From Tessaracoccus oleiagri (lineage in GTDB: Bacteria; Actinomycetota; Actinomycetes; Propionibacteriales; Propionibacteriaceae): a stretch of 64,000 nt of DNA. Below the pieces are notes generated by a model that made no database searches, had not been told where the DNA came from, and was given only the letters and a program-made list of their open reading frames with translations. Within the stretch, counting starts at the first letter, position 1. Every line of letters starts with the position of its first letter. A program made the position numbers and the translations under genes. This document shows, in pieces, positions 16,923-26,709 of this stretch. The stretch lies in NCBI RefSeq assembly GCF_900103275.1, contig NZ_FNGP01000002.1, positions 434,001-498,000 on the forward strand, written 5' to 3'.

Positions 16923-17996
16923 TCAGACGTTGAAGCGGAACTCCACCACGTCGCCGTCGGCCATCACGTAGTCCTTGCCCTCGAGGCGCATCTTGCCGGC
17001 GGCCTTGACCGCCGCCTCGGAGCCGTGGGCGACCAGGTCGTCGAAGCTCATCACCTCGGCCTTGATGAAGCCCTTCTGGAAGTCGGTGTGGATCACGCCT
17101 GCCGCCTCGGGCGCGGTGGCACCCTTCGGGATCGTCCAGCCGCGCGCCTCCTTGGGGCCGGCGGTCAGGTAGCTCTGCAGGCCGAGGGTGTCGTAGCCGA
17201 CGCGGGCCAGTACGTCGAGGCCCGGCTCCTCCACGCCCATCTCCGCGAGGAACGCGCGCGCCTCGTCCTCCTCCATCTCGACGAGCTCGGCCTCGAACTT
17301 CGCGTCGAGGAAGATCGCCTCGCTCGGGGCGACGATGTCGCGCATGCGCTGCTTGAGGTCCTCGTCGCCGAGCTCGTCCTGGTCGCAGTTGAAGACGTAG
17401 ATGTAGGGCTTGGCGGTGAGCAGGTGGAGGTCGTACAGGAGCTCCAGGTCGAGGCCGGCATTGCGGACACCCTGTCCGGACTCGAGCACGTCCTTGGCCG
17501 CCTGGACCGCCTGCAGCTTCGGCATGACGTCCTTCTTGATCCGCGCCTCCTTCTCGATGCGCGGCAGTGCCTTCTCAACGGTCTGGAGGTCGGCCATGAT
17601 CAACTCGGTGGTGATGGTGTCGATGTCGTTCGCCGGATCCACCTTGCCGTCGACGTGGGTGACGTCCTCGTCCTCGAACACGCGCGTCACCTGACAGATC
17701 GCGTCGGCCTCACGGATGTTGGCGAGGAAGGCGTTGCCCATGCCCTCGCCCTGGCTGGCACCCTTCACGATTCCGGCGATGTCGACGAAGCTCACGGTGG
17801 CGGGCACGATGCGCTGGGAGCCGTAGATCTCCGCGAGCTTCTGCAGCCGCGGGTCCGGCACCCCGACCACGCCGACGTTCGGCTCGATCGTCGCGAACGG
17901 GTAGTTCGCGGCGAGCACGTCGTTGCGGGTCAGTGCGTTGAAGAGGGTCGACTTGCCGGCGTTGGGGAGGCCGACGATTCCAATAGTGAGTGCCAC
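16923..17996 (-). CDS. ychF: Redox-regulated ribosome-associated GTPase/ATPase YchF
   Basis: 357 residues, usual length about 360. Walker [16 protein letters not shown] near the N-terminus, the G3-like [14 protein letters not shown], and the unusual G4 site NCDQD rather than NKxD, a known YchF/Ola1 feature linked to ATP use. The C-terminal TGS-like domain ends in the normal [17 protein letters not shown] 17996 is chosen since homologues begin (M)[14 protein letters not shown] at 18005-18010 sits eight bases upstream. Nine codons of upstream frame are open but unsupported. Confidence 0.96.
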   Translation of the reverse strand: MALTIGIVGLPNAGKSTLFNALTRNDVLAANYPFATIEPNVGVVGVPDPRLQKLAEIYGSQRIVPATVSFVDIAGIVKGASQGEGMGNAFLANIREADAICQVTRVFEDEDVTHVDGKVDPANDIDTITTELIMADLQTVEKALPRIEKEARIKKDVMPKLQAVQAAKDVLESGQGVRNAGLDLELLYDLHLLTAKPYIYVFNCDQDELGDEDLKQRMRDIVAPSEAIFLDAKFEAELVEMEEDEARAFLAEMGVEEPGLDVLARVGYDTLGLQSYLTAGPKEARGWTIPKGATAPEAAGVIHTDFQKGFIKAEVMSFDDLVAHGSEAAVKAAGKMRLEGKDYVMADGDVVEFRFNV

Positions 17997-18094
17997 GCCG
18001 AGCAAGTCTAGTGCCCAGCGCCGAAATCCCCGCCCCGGCGACAGATGCCCGGATTACGGAGTGCGCTCGCTGCCACAGAGGCTCCCCAGGAGGG

Positions 18095-18658
18095 CTATGT
18101 GCCGGAATCCTCACCCCGGAGATCCGCACCATGGAGCCGGAACTCGTACACGGGATCCCGATGCACCCGCTGCCCCACCTTGAACTCGGTGTAGCCGGTG
18201 TGCCGCCAGCCGTGCTTCTCGTAGAAGCGCATGGCCCGGAAGTTCTCGTAGTTCACGTTCAGCCACAGCCCCGTCGAACCCCGGGCGGCCGCCGTCGCCG
18301 CGGCGGCGTCGAGGAGCCGCTTCGCCACGCCGCTCCCGTGCGCATCCGGGCGGACGTAGCACTTTGAGAGGAACGAGGCCGGGGCGGCGGTCACTCCGAA
18401 CTCCGGCGAAGGCCTCGCGCCCTCGCCGTGGAAGACGAGCGCGTAGCCGACCAGCCCGTCGCCGTCGCAGACCAGCACGTCGGCGTCCGGGTCCGCCAGG
18501 TGGGCGGCGAAGTGGGACTCGGTGAGGTGCCCCTCGCTGTAGTCGCGGATGTCGTCCTCGCCCATGTCCGCGGGGCAGGCCAGCGGGAAGGTGGCGCTCG
18601 CCAGCTCCGCGACCGCAGCCGCCTCGTCGGGTCTCGCCGGACGCACGTGGCACTCCAT
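18095..18658 (-). CDS. GNAT family N-acetyltransferase
   Basis: 187 residues. The GNAT CoA loop is DAHGSGVAKRLLDAAAATAA, followed by LNVNYENFRAMRFYEKHGW and the closing strand HTGYTEFKVGQ. The pattern resembles acetyltransferases acting on spermidine or other small amines, but the substrate cannot be assigned. Shine-Dalgarno AAGGAG six bases before the ATG. Divergent from the iron ABC operon; the DtxR-type box lies in their shared spacer. Confidence 0.87.
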   Translation of the reverse strand: MECHVRPARPDEAAAVAELASATFPLACPADMGEDDIRDYSEGHLTESHFAAHLADPDADVLVCDGDGLVGYALVFHGEGARPSPEFGVTAAPASFLSKCYVRPDAHGSGVAKRLLDAAAATAAARGSTGLWLNVNYENFRAMRFYEKHGWRHTGYTEFKVGQRVHRDPVYEFRLHGADLRGEDSGT

Positions 18659-18746
18659 GGCCCACTCCTTACCACGACGGTCTCCGCCGCCGCCCTCGGG
18701 GTCGCACTGTCTCAAGATTTAGAGCAGTTTTGCCTCACTTAAATCT

Positions 18747-18765
18747 CTGGGTTAGGCTCACCTAA
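18747..18765 (+). promoter_or_regulatory. DtxR/IdeR-type iron box
   Basis: The 19 bases CTGGGTTAGGCTCACCTAA match 16 positions of the known DtxR/IdeR consensus (TTAGGTTAGGCTAACCTAA). The box is 39 bases before the start of the siderophore-binding lipoprotein gene, a typical position for repression of an iron-uptake operon by Fe(II)-loaded DtxR/IdeR. A Lys/AT-rich TTTAGAGCAGTTTT stretch just upstream may contain promoter elements. Confidence 0.8.
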
Positions 18766-18804
18766 GTCGCGCGACATTCGACACCATCTAACCGAAAGAC
18801 CCTG

Positions 18805-19710
18805 ATGAAGCTACAGCGACTCCTCGGAGTACTCGCCGCCGGTCTCATGACGCTCACCGCGTGTGGCCAGAACGTCGAAACCCCCGCCGCCGGCAACGAG
18901 GGCGAAGAATCCATCGACAGCATCGTCGTCCTCGAGTTCGGCGCCCTCGACACGCTGCAGGCGCTCGGCGTCAGCGACAAGGTCGTCGGCATCCCCAAGG
19001 GCGGGGTCGTGCCGGAGTCCCTCTCCGAGTTCGCCGACGACAAGTACGCCGACGTGGGCACCATGCAGGAGCCCAACATCGAGAAGATCGCCGAGTTGGA
19101 CCCCGACCTCGTGATCGCCGGGTTCCGCAACCAGTCGCTGGTGCCGGAGCTGCAGAAGAACTTCAACGTGCTCGACGTCACCTACGACCAGAACAAGCCC
19201 TTCGTCGAGGGCGCCTCCGAGGCCGCCACCAAGATCGGCGAGGCACTCGGCATGGCCGATGAGGTCGAGGAGCGACTGGCCGGCTTCCGCGAGCAGGTCG
19301 AGGAGGCCAAGGCGGAGGTACCCGAGGGCGCCACGGCACTCGTCGTGATGAGCTCCGGCGGCAAGCTGAGCGCCCTTGCGCCCGCCGGCCGCTACTCGCT
19401 CATCTACAACGACCTCGGATTCACCCCGGCCATCCCCGACGTGAACCCCGACTCGCACGGCGACCCGATCTCCTTCGAGGGCATCCAGAAGGCCAACCCC
19501 GACTACCTGTTCGTGCTGGACCGCGACGCGGCCATCGGCCAGGAGGGCGGCGAGGCCGCCGAGCAGATCCTCGACAACGCGCTGGTCCACGAGACCACCG
19601 CCTGGCAGGAGGACCAGGTCGTCTACCTCGACGGCGCCCGCTGGTACATCATGATCCACGGCCTCGACAACGTCGAGAAGATGCTCGAGGACGTGACCGA
19701 GAAGCTATGA
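18805..19710 (+). CDS. Iron-siderophore ABC transporter, substrate-binding lipoprotein (FatB/YclQ-like)
   Basis: 301 residues. Lipobox LMTLTAC (Cys 20) after a signal peptide, then a class III periplasmic-binding-protein fold: LEFGALDTLQALGVSDKVVG, ELDPDLVIAGFR, and a C-terminal lobe with NPDYLFVLDRD. Sequence style matches the catecholate-type (petrobactin/anguibactin) binding proteins YclQ and FatB. It captures ferric siderophore outside the cell and passes it to the two permeases encoded downstream. Stop overlaps the next start by four bases. Confidence 0.92.
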   Translation: MKLQRLLGVLAAGLMTLTACGQNVETPAAGNEGEESIDSIVVLEFGALDTLQALGVSDKVVGIPKGGVVPESLSEFADDKYADVGTMQEPNIEKIAELDPDLVIAGFRNQSLVPELQKNFNVLDVTYDQNKPFVEGASEAATKIGEALGMADEVEERLAGFREQVEEAKAEVPEGATALVVMSSGGKLSALAPAGRYSLIYNDLGFTPAIPDVNPDSHGDPISFEGIQKANPDYLFVLDRDAAIGQEGGEAAEQILDNALVHETTAWQEDQVVYLDGARWYIMIHGLDNVEKMLEDVTEKL

Positions 19711-20717
19711 CCACCGCCGCCACGGCGCCCACCAAGCGACGAGCCGCCGACCAGCCCGCCAGCTGGGTCGGCGGCCTTGTCGCGTTGTTGGTGCTGGCCG
19801 TGGTGAGCCTCTTCGTCGGTGTCCAGGACCTGTCGGTACGCGACCTGTTTTCCGGGCTCAGCGAGGGGCAGCAGCTGGTCCTCATGGTCTCCCGCATCCC
19901 CCGGACGGTCGCGGTGCTGCTCGCGGGGGCCTCGCTCGCCATGGCGGGGCTGCTGATGCAACTGCTCGTCCGCAACCGCTACGTCGAGCCGTCCACAGTC
20001 GGCACTACCGAGTCCGCGAGCGTCGGCGTGCTCGTCATGACGCTGTTCTTCCCGGGCTCCCCCGTCCCGGTGAAGATGCTCGTCGCCGTGGTCACCGCGC
20101 TGCTCGGCACGTGGCTGTTCATCCGCATCATCCGGTCGCTGCCCCCGAAGGCGCCCGTCGTCGCCGTCCCGCTGGTGGGCATCATGCTCTCCGGCGTCAT
20201 CGCCGCCGGCACCACCTACGTCGCCTACGCCAACGACCTGCTGCAGGCGCTCAACACGTGGATGGCGGGCGACTTCGCGGGTGTCCTCGCCGGCCGCTAT
20301 GAGCTGCTGTGGCTGCTCGCGGTCGTCGGCGCCGTGGTGTGGGTCTTCGCCGACCGTTTCACCGTCGCCTCCCTCGGCAAGGACATGGCCACCGGGCTGG
20401 GCCTGAACTACAAGCAGACCGTCAACCTCGGCCTCGCGCTCGTCGCCGTGGCGAGCGGGATCACGCTGGTCGTGGTGGGCGCCATCCCGTTCGTCGGCCT
20501 GATCGTTCCCAACCTCATCAGCATGTGGCTCGGCGACAACCTGCGCCGCAACATCGGCTGGAGCGCGCTGTTCGGCGCCGGCTTCGTGCTGGTCTGCGAC
20601 CTCCTCGCCCGCACCATCAACTTCCCGTACGAGGTCCCGGTCGGCACCATCTCGGGCGTGCTCGGCGGCGTCGTGTTCCTCTTCCTCCTGCTCTCGGGAA
20701 GGATGCCGACGCGATGA
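19707..20717 (+). CDS. Iron-siderophore ABC transporter permease (FecCD family, YclN-like)
   Basis: 336 residues, about nine to ten membrane helices. The FecCD hallmarks are SRIPRTVAVLLAGASLAMAG near the N-terminus, EPSTVGTTESASVG, and GAIPFVGLIVPNL followed by the ATPase-coupling region. One half of a heterodimeric permease. It overlaps both neighbours by four bases (ATGA), so the whole cassette is translated as one coupled unit. Confidence 0.93.
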   Translation: MTTAATAPTKRRAADQPASWVGGLVALLVLAVVSLFVGVQDLSVRDLFSGLSEGQQLVLMVSRIPRTVAVLLAGASLAMAGLLMQLLVRNRYVEPSTVGTTESASVGVLVMTLFFPGSPVPVKMLVAVVTALLGTWLFIRIIRSLPPKAPVVAVPLVGIMLSGVIAAGTTYVAYANDLLQALNTWMAGDFAGVLAGRYELLWLLAVVGAVVWVFADRFTVASLGKDMATGLGLNYKQTVNLGLALVAVASGITLVVVGAIPFVGLIVPNLISMWLGDNLRRNIGWSALFGAGFVLVCDLLARTINFPYEVPVGTISGVLGGVVFLFLLLSGRMPTR

Positions 20718-21691
20718 GCACCACCCTCGCCGAACTGCAGCGGACCGCGTCGCCGACGCTGCGGCTGCGCGTCGTCGGTGCCGCGCTCGCGCTGGCGGCC
20801 GTGGCCTTCCTGACGCTTGGGGTGAGCGGCAACGTCGCCTTCGTGATGGAGTTGCGCCTGCCGAAGGTGCTCGGCATGGTGCTGGTGGGCTGGGCGACGG
20901 GCGTCGCCACCGTCCCGTTCCAGACCGTCACGCACAACCGCCTGCTGACCCCGTCGATCATGGGCCTCGACGCGCTGTACGTCTTCCTGCAGACCCTGCT
21001 CGTGCTGGTGCTCGGCGTCGGCGTGGCCGCCACGCTGGGCGCGGTCGGGATGTTCGGGATCAACGTGGGCCTGCTGATGCTCGGCACCGTCGGCCTCATC
21101 ACGGTCCTGTTCGGCCGGAAGCGCCGCTCGGTGCACGTGCTGGTGCTCGCGGGGCTGGTGCTGGGCGCGGTGCTGCGTTCGGCGTCGACGCTGCTGCAGC
21201 GCATCCTCGACCCCACCACGTACCTCGTCCTCCAGGGCAACCTGTTTGCGTCGTTCACGCTGATCAGCCCGCAGTTGCTGTGGGTGTCCGTCGGGGTGAT
21301 CGCGATCGTGTCTGTGTGGCTGCTGCGGCAGTCCGCCACGCTCGACGTGATGCTGCTCGGCCACGACGCCGCGGTGTCGCTGGGGGTCGACTACTCGTCG
21401 TTCGTCCGCAAGGTGATCCTCGCCTCGACCCTGCTGATCGCGGTGTCGACGGCGCTCGTCGGCCCCATCACGTTCTTGGGGCTGATCGTCGCGGCGCTCG
21501 CGCACCTCGTGGTGGGCACCTCCAAGCACCGCCACGTCATGCCCATGGCCGGCATGCTTGGTGCGCTCCTCCTGGTCGGCGGCCAGGCAATCCTCGAGCA
21601 CGGCCTCGGCATGGCCACCGTGCTCAGCGTCATCATCGAGTTCGTTGGTGGCATCGTCTTCATCTGGCTCGTTGTTAGGAGCAGCAAGTGA
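20714..21691 (+). CDS. Iron-siderophore ABC transporter permease (FecCD family, YclO-like)
   Basis: 325 residues, second permease half. MELRLPKVLGMVLVGWATG replaces the RLPR motif, with LLTPSIMGLDALYVF and a C-terminal GPITFLGLIVAALAHLVVG coupling loop. ATG 20714 is in the stop of the first permease. The slightly divergent N-terminal motif is normal for the second subunit of YclNO-type pairs. Confidence 0.93.
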   Translation: MSTTLAELQRTASPTLRLRVVGAALALAAVAFLTLGVSGNVAFVMELRLPKVLGMVLVGWATGVATVPFQTVTHNRLLTPSIMGLDALYVFLQTLLVLVLGVGVAATLGAVGMFGINVGLLMLGTVGLITVLFGRKRRSVHVLVLAGLVLGAVLRSASTLLQRILDPTTYLVLQGNLFASFTLISPQLLWVSVGVIAIVSVWLLRQSATLDVMLLGHDAAVSLGVDYSSFVRKVILASTLLIAVSTALVGPITFLGLIVAALAHLVVGTSKHRHVMPMAGMLGALLLVGGQAILEHGLGMATVLSVIIEFVGGIVFIWLVVRSSK

Positions 21692-22539
21692 TCAAGGTTT
21701 CCGGCGTCACGAAGCGGTACGGCAAGTCCGTGGTCGTCGACGGGGTCTCCCTCGAGCTCGCCTCGGGCGGCATCACCGCGATCGTGGGCGCGAACGGCGC
21801 CGGCAAGTCGACGCTGCTGTCGATGATCGCGCGGCTGCTCGGCTCCGACGCCGGCACCATCAGCGTCGGCGGCCTGGACGTCACCAACACCGACTCCCGC
21901 GAGCTCGCCCGCGAGCTGGCGATCCTGCGCCAGTCCAACGACGTGCCGTCGCGGATCACGGTGCACGACCTCGTGAGCTTCGGCCGGTTCCCCCACAACG
22001 GCGGCCGGATGAGCGCCCACGACCGCGAGGTCATCGACCAGGCCATCGAGTGGATGGACCTCACCGCGTTGCGCGACCGGTTCCTCGACGAGATGTCCGG
22101 CGGCCAGCGGCAGCGCGCCTTCGTCGCGATGGTGCTCGCGCAGGACACCCGCTACCTGCTCCTCGACGAGCCGCTCAACAACCTTGACGTCGCCCACTCG
22201 CAGGGGATGCTCATGACGCTGCGCCGCGCGGCCGACGAGCTGGGCAAGACCGTCGTCATCGTCGTCCACGACATCAACTACGCCTCCTGTTGGGCGGACC
22301 AGATCGTCGCCATGAAGGACGGCCGCGTGGTGGAGGTCGGCACCCCGCACCAGATCGTGCGGGCCGAGCTGCTGCGCGACGTGTTCGACGTCGACATGGA
22401 GATCGGCGAGTGCGCCGGCTGTCCCATCGCCTACTTCTACATGCCGGCGATGGGCGCGGCCAACGAGATGCGCGCGGTGGCGACGGCGGGCAGCAAGGTC
22501 GGGGCGTTCACCGCCGCCCAGCAGCGCCGCTCGGCCTGA
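21688..22539 (+). CDS. Iron-siderophore ABC transporter ATP-binding protein (YclP-like)
   Basis: 283 residues from GTG 21688. Walker A GANGAGKST, Q-loop RQSND, signature MSGGQRQRA, Walker B YLLLDEPLNNLD and the H-loop VVHDI. It drives import through the two permeases. The last 45 residues (after IGECAGCPIAYFYMPAMG) extend beyond the ATPase core. It is the final gene of the DtxR-controlled operon and nearly touches the convergent M18 peptidase gene (3 bases). Confidence 0.94.
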   Translation: MIKVSGVTKRYGKSVVVDGVSLELASGGITAIVGANGAGKSTLLSMIARLLGSDAGTISVGGLDVTNTDSRELARELAILRQSNDVPSRITVHDLVSFGRFPHNGGRMSAHDREVIDQAIEWMDLTALRDRFLDEMSGGQRQRAFVAMVLAQDTRYLLLDEPLNNLDVAHSQGMLMTLRRAADELGKTVVIVVHDINYASCWADQIVAMKDGRVVEVGTPHQIVRAELLRDVFDVDMEIGECAGCPIAYFYMPAMGAANEMRAVATAGSKVGAFTAAQQRRSA

Positions 22540-22542
22540 CGG

Positions 22543-23790
22543 TCACGCCCAGAAGGCGGCGCAGGCCTTCGCCAGGTACTCAGGGTCCTCCACGCCGACG
22601 AGCTCGCGGGCGGAGTGCATCGACAGCAGCCCAACGCCGACGTCCACCGTCGTGATCCCCAGCCGCGTGGCGGTGATGGGGCCGATCGTCGAGCCGCACG
22701 GCACCGCGTTGTTGCTGACGAACGGCTGCGTCGGCACCTCGGCCTTCTCGCACGCGTCGAGCCAGATGGCGGTGCCGACGGCGTCGGTCGCGTAGCGCTG
22801 CTGGGCGTTGATCTTCACCAGCGGCCCCTTGTTCGGCAGAGGCCGCACGACGGGGTCGTGGTGGTTGGGGTAGTTGGGGTGGACGACGTGGCCGGTGTCG
22901 GCGGAGACGCAGGCCGACCGTCGCAGCCAGGCGCGCGTCGCGTCGACGCCGAGCCCGTAGCCGGCGGCGATCCGCAGCAGCACGTCCTCGAGGATGGGGC
23001 CCGCGGCGCCGGACGTCGTGGCCGAGCCGACCTCCTCGTGGTCGAACGCGGCGAAGACGGCGACGTGGTCCCCCACCTCCGCCTGCTCCATGGCGACGAG
23101 CGCGGCGTGGGTGCAGGCGAGGTTGTCCAGCCGCGCGGAGGCGAGGAACTCGTCGCGCAGCCCGATGACCTCCGGGCGCTGGGTGTCGAAGGTGTAGAGG
23201 TCGTGGAAGGCGATGTCCTCGCGCTCGATGTCCGCGACGTCGGCGAGGTGGTCCATCAGCCCGCCGCCGGGCAGCAGCGACAGGACCGGCTGCAGGTGCT
23301 GCTGCTTGTCGAGCTTGAGACCCTCGTTGACCTGCCGGTCGAGGTGGATCGCGAGCTGCGGGATGCGGCACACGGGGCCGGTCTTCACCAGGTGCTCGGC
23401 GCCGTCGCGGGTCACGATGCGGCCGGCGATGCCGAGGTCGCGGTCGAGCCAGGAGTTGAGCAGCGGCCCACCGTAAACCTCGACGCCGAGCTGCGTCCAG
23501 CCGGCGCTGGTCAGGTGGTCGCCCGGCTTGACCTTGAACGCCGGCGAGTCCGTGTGCGTGCCGACGATGCGCGCGCCCGATCCTGCGCCGAGCGTCTCCG
23601 GGGCGATCCACGCGATGACGGCGCCGTGCCGGACGACGAAGCGCTTGCCGGTGGCCGTGTCCCACTCGGCCGTCTCGTCGAGGCGTGTGAAACCTGCGGC
23701 CGACAGGCGGGCGGCGATGGACGCGGCGGCGTGGTAGGACGTGGGCGAGGCGACGACGAAGTCGGCCAGATCAGCGATGTGGGCCTGCAT
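22543..23790 (-). CDS. M18 family aminopeptidase (aspartyl aminopeptidase type)
   Basis: 415 residues. M18 dinuclear zinc motifs are visible: GTHTDSPAFKVKP, FDHEEVGS, SADTGHVVHPNY and the late GLLSMHSARE with the last His. Members (ApeB/DNPEP) remove N-terminal acidic residues in the cytoplasm. A TAGGGT hexamer at 23798-23803 (minus) ends seven bases before ATG 23790, with no Shine-Dalgarno: probable leaderless start. The upstream open frame is not coding-like. Confidence 0.93.
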   Translation of the reverse strand: MQAHIADLADFVVASPTSYHAAASIAARLSAAGFTRLDETAEWDTATGKRFVVRHGAVIAWIAPETLGAGSGARIVGTHTDSPAFKVKPGDHLTSAGWTQLGVEVYGGPLLNSWLDRDLGIAGRIVTRDGAEHLVKTGPVCRIPQLAIHLDRQVNEGLKLDKQQHLQPVLSLLPGGGLMDHLADVADIEREDIAFHDLYTFDTQRPEVIGLRDEFLASARLDNLACTHAALVAMEQAEVGDHVAVFAAFDHEEVGSATTSGAAGPILEDVLLRIAAGYGLGVDATRAWLRRSACVSADTGHVVHPNYPNHHDPVVRPLPNKGPLVKINAQQRYATDAVGTAIWLDACEKAEVPTQPFVSNNAVPCGSTIGPITATRLGITTVDVGVGLLSMHSARELVGVEDPEYLAKACAAFWA

Positions 23791-23863
23791 GCGGCTCACC
23801 CTATCGCGCGCCCCTCGGGGTGGCCGACGAGGAATTGTCGGAGCCCCCTGAAAGGATGGACGC

Positions 23864-25393
23864 ATGGAGATCCTCATCGCCCTGATCGCGCTCGTCATCG
23901 GTGCCGGCGCCGGGTACCTCGTCGCCCGGCGGCTCGCCACGGCGACGGACGAGAGCAAGCTGAACGACGCCCGCCTCGACGCGTCGACGGCCCGCGCTGA
24001 CGCCAGCCGGGCGCGGGAGGAGGCCGCGGTCGCGAAGTCCGAGGTCGCCCAGCACCTCGCCGAGAAGGCCGACCTCCGCTCCGCCGTGGCGGAAGCCCAT
24101 AGCCGGGTCGCTGAGGCCCAGAGCCAGGTGTCGGAGGCACGCAGCGCCACCGCGCTGGCGGAGGCGCAGGTGGCCAAGGCCTGCGCGGAGCGCGACGCCG
24201 CCATCCAGCGCGCGAAGGAGATCGCCGCGGACCGGGAGACGCTGCTCAACCAGTTCAAGGTGCTCTCCACCGAGTCGCTCGAGCACCAGGGCAAGAAGGC
24301 CGACGAGACCGCCGAGGCCCGGCTGAGGGCCACCGAGCAGATCGTCAGCCCGCTCACCGAGTCCTTGAAGGAGATGCAGCGCCGCATCACCGACATGGAG
24401 AAGGAGCGCGCCCAGATGGCAGCGGAGATGAAGGAGCAGATCACCTCCATGCGCCTCTCCGGCGAGACGCTGCGCAAGGAGACGCTCAGCCTGTCCAACG
24501 CGCTGCGCACCCCGCAGGTGCGGGGATCGTGGGGCGAGCAGAGCCTGCGGCGCATGGTGGAGATCTCCGGCCTGACCGCCCGAGTCGACTTCGACGAGCA
24601 GGTGTCCGGCACCAGCGCCGACGGCGACCGCCAGCGCCCCGACATGCGGATCCGCATGGCAGGCAACAAGGTGGTCTTCGTCGACTCCAAGGTGCCGCTG
24701 GCCGCCGTCCTCGACGCCTACAACACCGAGGACGAGTCGGTACAGGCGCAGCACCTCGCCCGCTTCGCGCGCCACGTCCGCAAGCACGTCGACGACCTGT
24801 CGAGCAAGAACTACTGGGCTCTCGACGCCGGGTCGCCCGAGTTCGTCGTGCTGTACCTGGGGTCCGACGAGTTCTACCGGCTCGCGCAGGAGCACATGCC
24901 GGACCTGCACGACTACGCCGCGCGGAAGAACGTGATGCTCGCGTCCCCGGGCATCCTCATCCCGATGCTGCACATCGTCGCCCACGGCTGGACCCAGGCG
25001 TCGCTGGCCGAGTCCGCAGCTCGGGTCGTGAAGCTCGGCAAGGAGTTGCACGAGCGGCTCGCGACCATGGGCGGCCACTTCGACAAGATGGGCCGCTCCC
25101 TGACCGGTGCCGTCAAGGCGTACAACCAGGGCATCTCCAGCCTGGAGCGCCGGGTGATGGTGTCGGCGCGCCGCTTCGCGGAGCTCGAGGTGACGAAGGA
25201 CGAGCTGTCCGAGCTCGAGACGCTCGAGGTCGCCCCCAACACCCCGGCCGTGCCGGAGATGATCGAGCACCAGCAGCGGCAGCTCGAGTGGCAACAGGAA
25301 GCGACGTTGCTCGATGAGTTCGCCGAGGCGGACGACGTCGACGTGGCCACCCCTCGCGCCATCCGGCAGCGGACTGGCACCATGGACGGGTGA
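23864..25393 (+). CDS. rmuC: DNA recombination protein RmuC
   Basis: 509 residues. One membrane helix (about 2-22), a long Ala/Glu/Arg-rich coiled coil (about 30-200), and the RmuC nuclease-like domain containing VRGSWGEQSLRRMVEISGL, FVDSKVPLAAVLDAY and LASPGILIPML. RmuC limits inversions between short inverted repeats; its catalytic mechanism is not settled. Shine-Dalgarno AAAGGA is eight bases before ATG. Stop overlaps the GTG of ilvA by four bases. Confidence 0.93.
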   Translation: MEILIALIALVIGAGAGYLVARRLATATDESKLNDARLDASTARADASRAREEAAVAKSEVAQHLAEKADLRSAVAEAHSRVAEAQSQVSEARSATALAEAQVAKACAERDAAIQRAKEIAADRETLLNQFKVLSTESLEHQGKKADETAEARLRATEQIVSPLTESLKEMQRRITDMEKERAQMAAEMKEQITSMRLSGETLRKETLSLSNALRTPQVRGSWGEQSLRRMVEISGLTARVDFDEQVSGTSADGDRQRPDMRIRMAGNKVVFVDSKVPLAAVLDAYNTEDESVQAQHLARFARHVRKHVDDLSSKNYWALDAGSPEFVVLYLGSDEFYRLAQEHMPDLHDYAARKNVMLASPGILIPMLHIVAHGWTQASLAESAARVVKLGKELHERLATMGGHFDKMGRSLTGAVKAYNQGISSLERRVMVSARRFAELEVTKDELSELETLEVAPNTPAVPEMIEHQQRQLEWQQEATLLDEFAEADDVDVATPRAIRQRTGTMDG

Positions 25394-26652
25394 TTGAAGA
25401 GCTAGCAGCCGCGATCCCCAGCGCCGTCGCCCGCCTCGACGGGGTGGTCGAGCACACGCCGGTGCAGTACAACGCCCGGCTCTCCGCCGCCACCGGCAGC
25501 GAGATCTGGCTGAAGCGCGAGGACCTGCAGCCCGTCCGCTCCTACAAGCTCCGCGGCGCGTACAACCTGATCGCCCAACTCTCCCACGAGGAGAAGGAGG
25601 CCGGCGTGGTCTGCGCCTCGGCCGGCAACCACGCCCAGGGCGTCGCCTTCAGCTGCGCCCAGTTGGGCATCCAGGCGACGATCTTCGTCCCCCACACCAC
25701 GCCGCGGCAGAAGCGCGAGCGGATCCTCGCCGTCGGGCAGGGGCAGGTGGACCTCGTGCTCGCCGGCTCCACCTACGACGAGGCCAGCGACGCGGCCAAG
25801 GAGTTCGCGGCCGAGGAGGGCAAGGTCCTGGTCCCCGCGTTCGACGACCCACGCACCATCGCGGGCCAGGCGACGTGCATCGTCGAGGCGGTCGGCCAGC
25901 TGGGGCTCGTCCCCGACATCGTCGTGCTGCCCGTCGGCGGCGGCGGCCTGCTCGCCGGTTGCGCCGCGTGGCTGCGCGCCCAGCACCCCGAGGTGCGGAT
26001 CATCGGCGTCGAGCCCGAGGGGGCGCCCTGCGTCGCCGCCGCGGTCTCCGCCGGGCGGCCCGTCGCCCTCACCGACATCGACACCTTCGTCGACGGCGCC
26101 GCCGTGTCGCGGGTCGGCGACCTGCCGTTCGAGGCGGTCCTGGAGGCCAAGCCGGAACTGTTCCGCGTACCCGAGGGGCAGGTGTGTTCCGAGATGCTCG
26201 CGATGTACCAGACCGACGGCATCATCGCCGAACCCGCGGGAGCCCTTGCGGCGGCCGCGCTCCCCACCGGCGGCGTCGGGGCGCGCCTGCACATCCCGGC
26301 CGGCTCACGGGTGCTGGTGCTGCTCTCCGGCGGCAACAACGACGTCGCCCGCTACTCCGAGGTGGTGGAGCGTTCGCTGATCCACGAGGGGCGCAAGCGC
26401 TACTTCATGGTGAGCTTCCCCCAGCAGCCCGGCGCCCTGCGCCGCTTCCTCGACGACGTGCTCGGCCCGGACGACGACATCACCTACTTCGAGTACGTGA
26501 AGCGCAGCTCGCGGGAGACCGGCCCCGCTGTTGTGGGAGTCGAGCTGGGCAACCCCAACGACTACCGCTTCCTCGTCGCCCGCATCGCCGACGTGGGCAT
26601 GGAGGTCGAGGAGATCATGTACGGGTCGCCGCTCTTCCGGTTCCTGCTTTAG
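25390..26652 (+). CDS. ilvA: Threonine ammonia-lyase (threonine deaminase)
   Basis: 420 residues. PLP-binding Lys in RSYKLRGAYN, SAGNHAQGVA, the PVGGGGLLAG phosphate loop, and SGGNND. The C-terminal 90 residues form an ACT-like regulatory region (RYFMVSFPQQPGALRRFLDD), as in the shorter biosynthetic form. It converts threonine to 2-oxobutanoate, the first step to isoleucine, and would be inhibited by isoleucine through that domain. GTG start coupled to rmuC. Confidence 0.93.
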   Translation: MIEELAAAIPSAVARLDGVVEHTPVQYNARLSAATGSEIWLKREDLQPVRSYKLRGAYNLIAQLSHEEKEAGVVCASAGNHAQGVAFSCAQLGIQATIFVPHTTPRQKRERILAVGQGQVDLVLAGSTYDEASDAAKEFAAEEGKVLVPAFDDPRTIAGQATCIVEAVGQLGLVPDIVVLPVGGGGLLAGCAAWLRAQHPEVRIIGVEPEGAPCVAAAVSAGRPVALTDIDTFVDGAAVSRVGDLPFEAVLEAKPELFRVPEGQVCSEMLAMYQTDGIIAEPAGALAAAALPTGGVGARLHIPAGSRVLVLLSGGNNDVARYSEVVERSLIHEGRKRYFMVSFPQQPGALRRFLDDVLGPDDDITYFEYVKRSSRETGPAVVGVELGNPNDYRFLVARIADVGMEVEEIMYGSPLFRFLL

Positions 26653-26709
26653 CGCTCCGGGCGAACATCCGATACCCCGTGGGGGCCACGGCGCTCTAGG
26701 CTCACGGTC

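Noticed and set aside
18017-18125. Imperfect 22-base direct repeat (GCCGAAATCC... and GCCGGAATCC...)
   Set aside because: Only about 17 of 22 match in a GC-rich sequence, one copy within the acetyltransferase gene; chance is likely.
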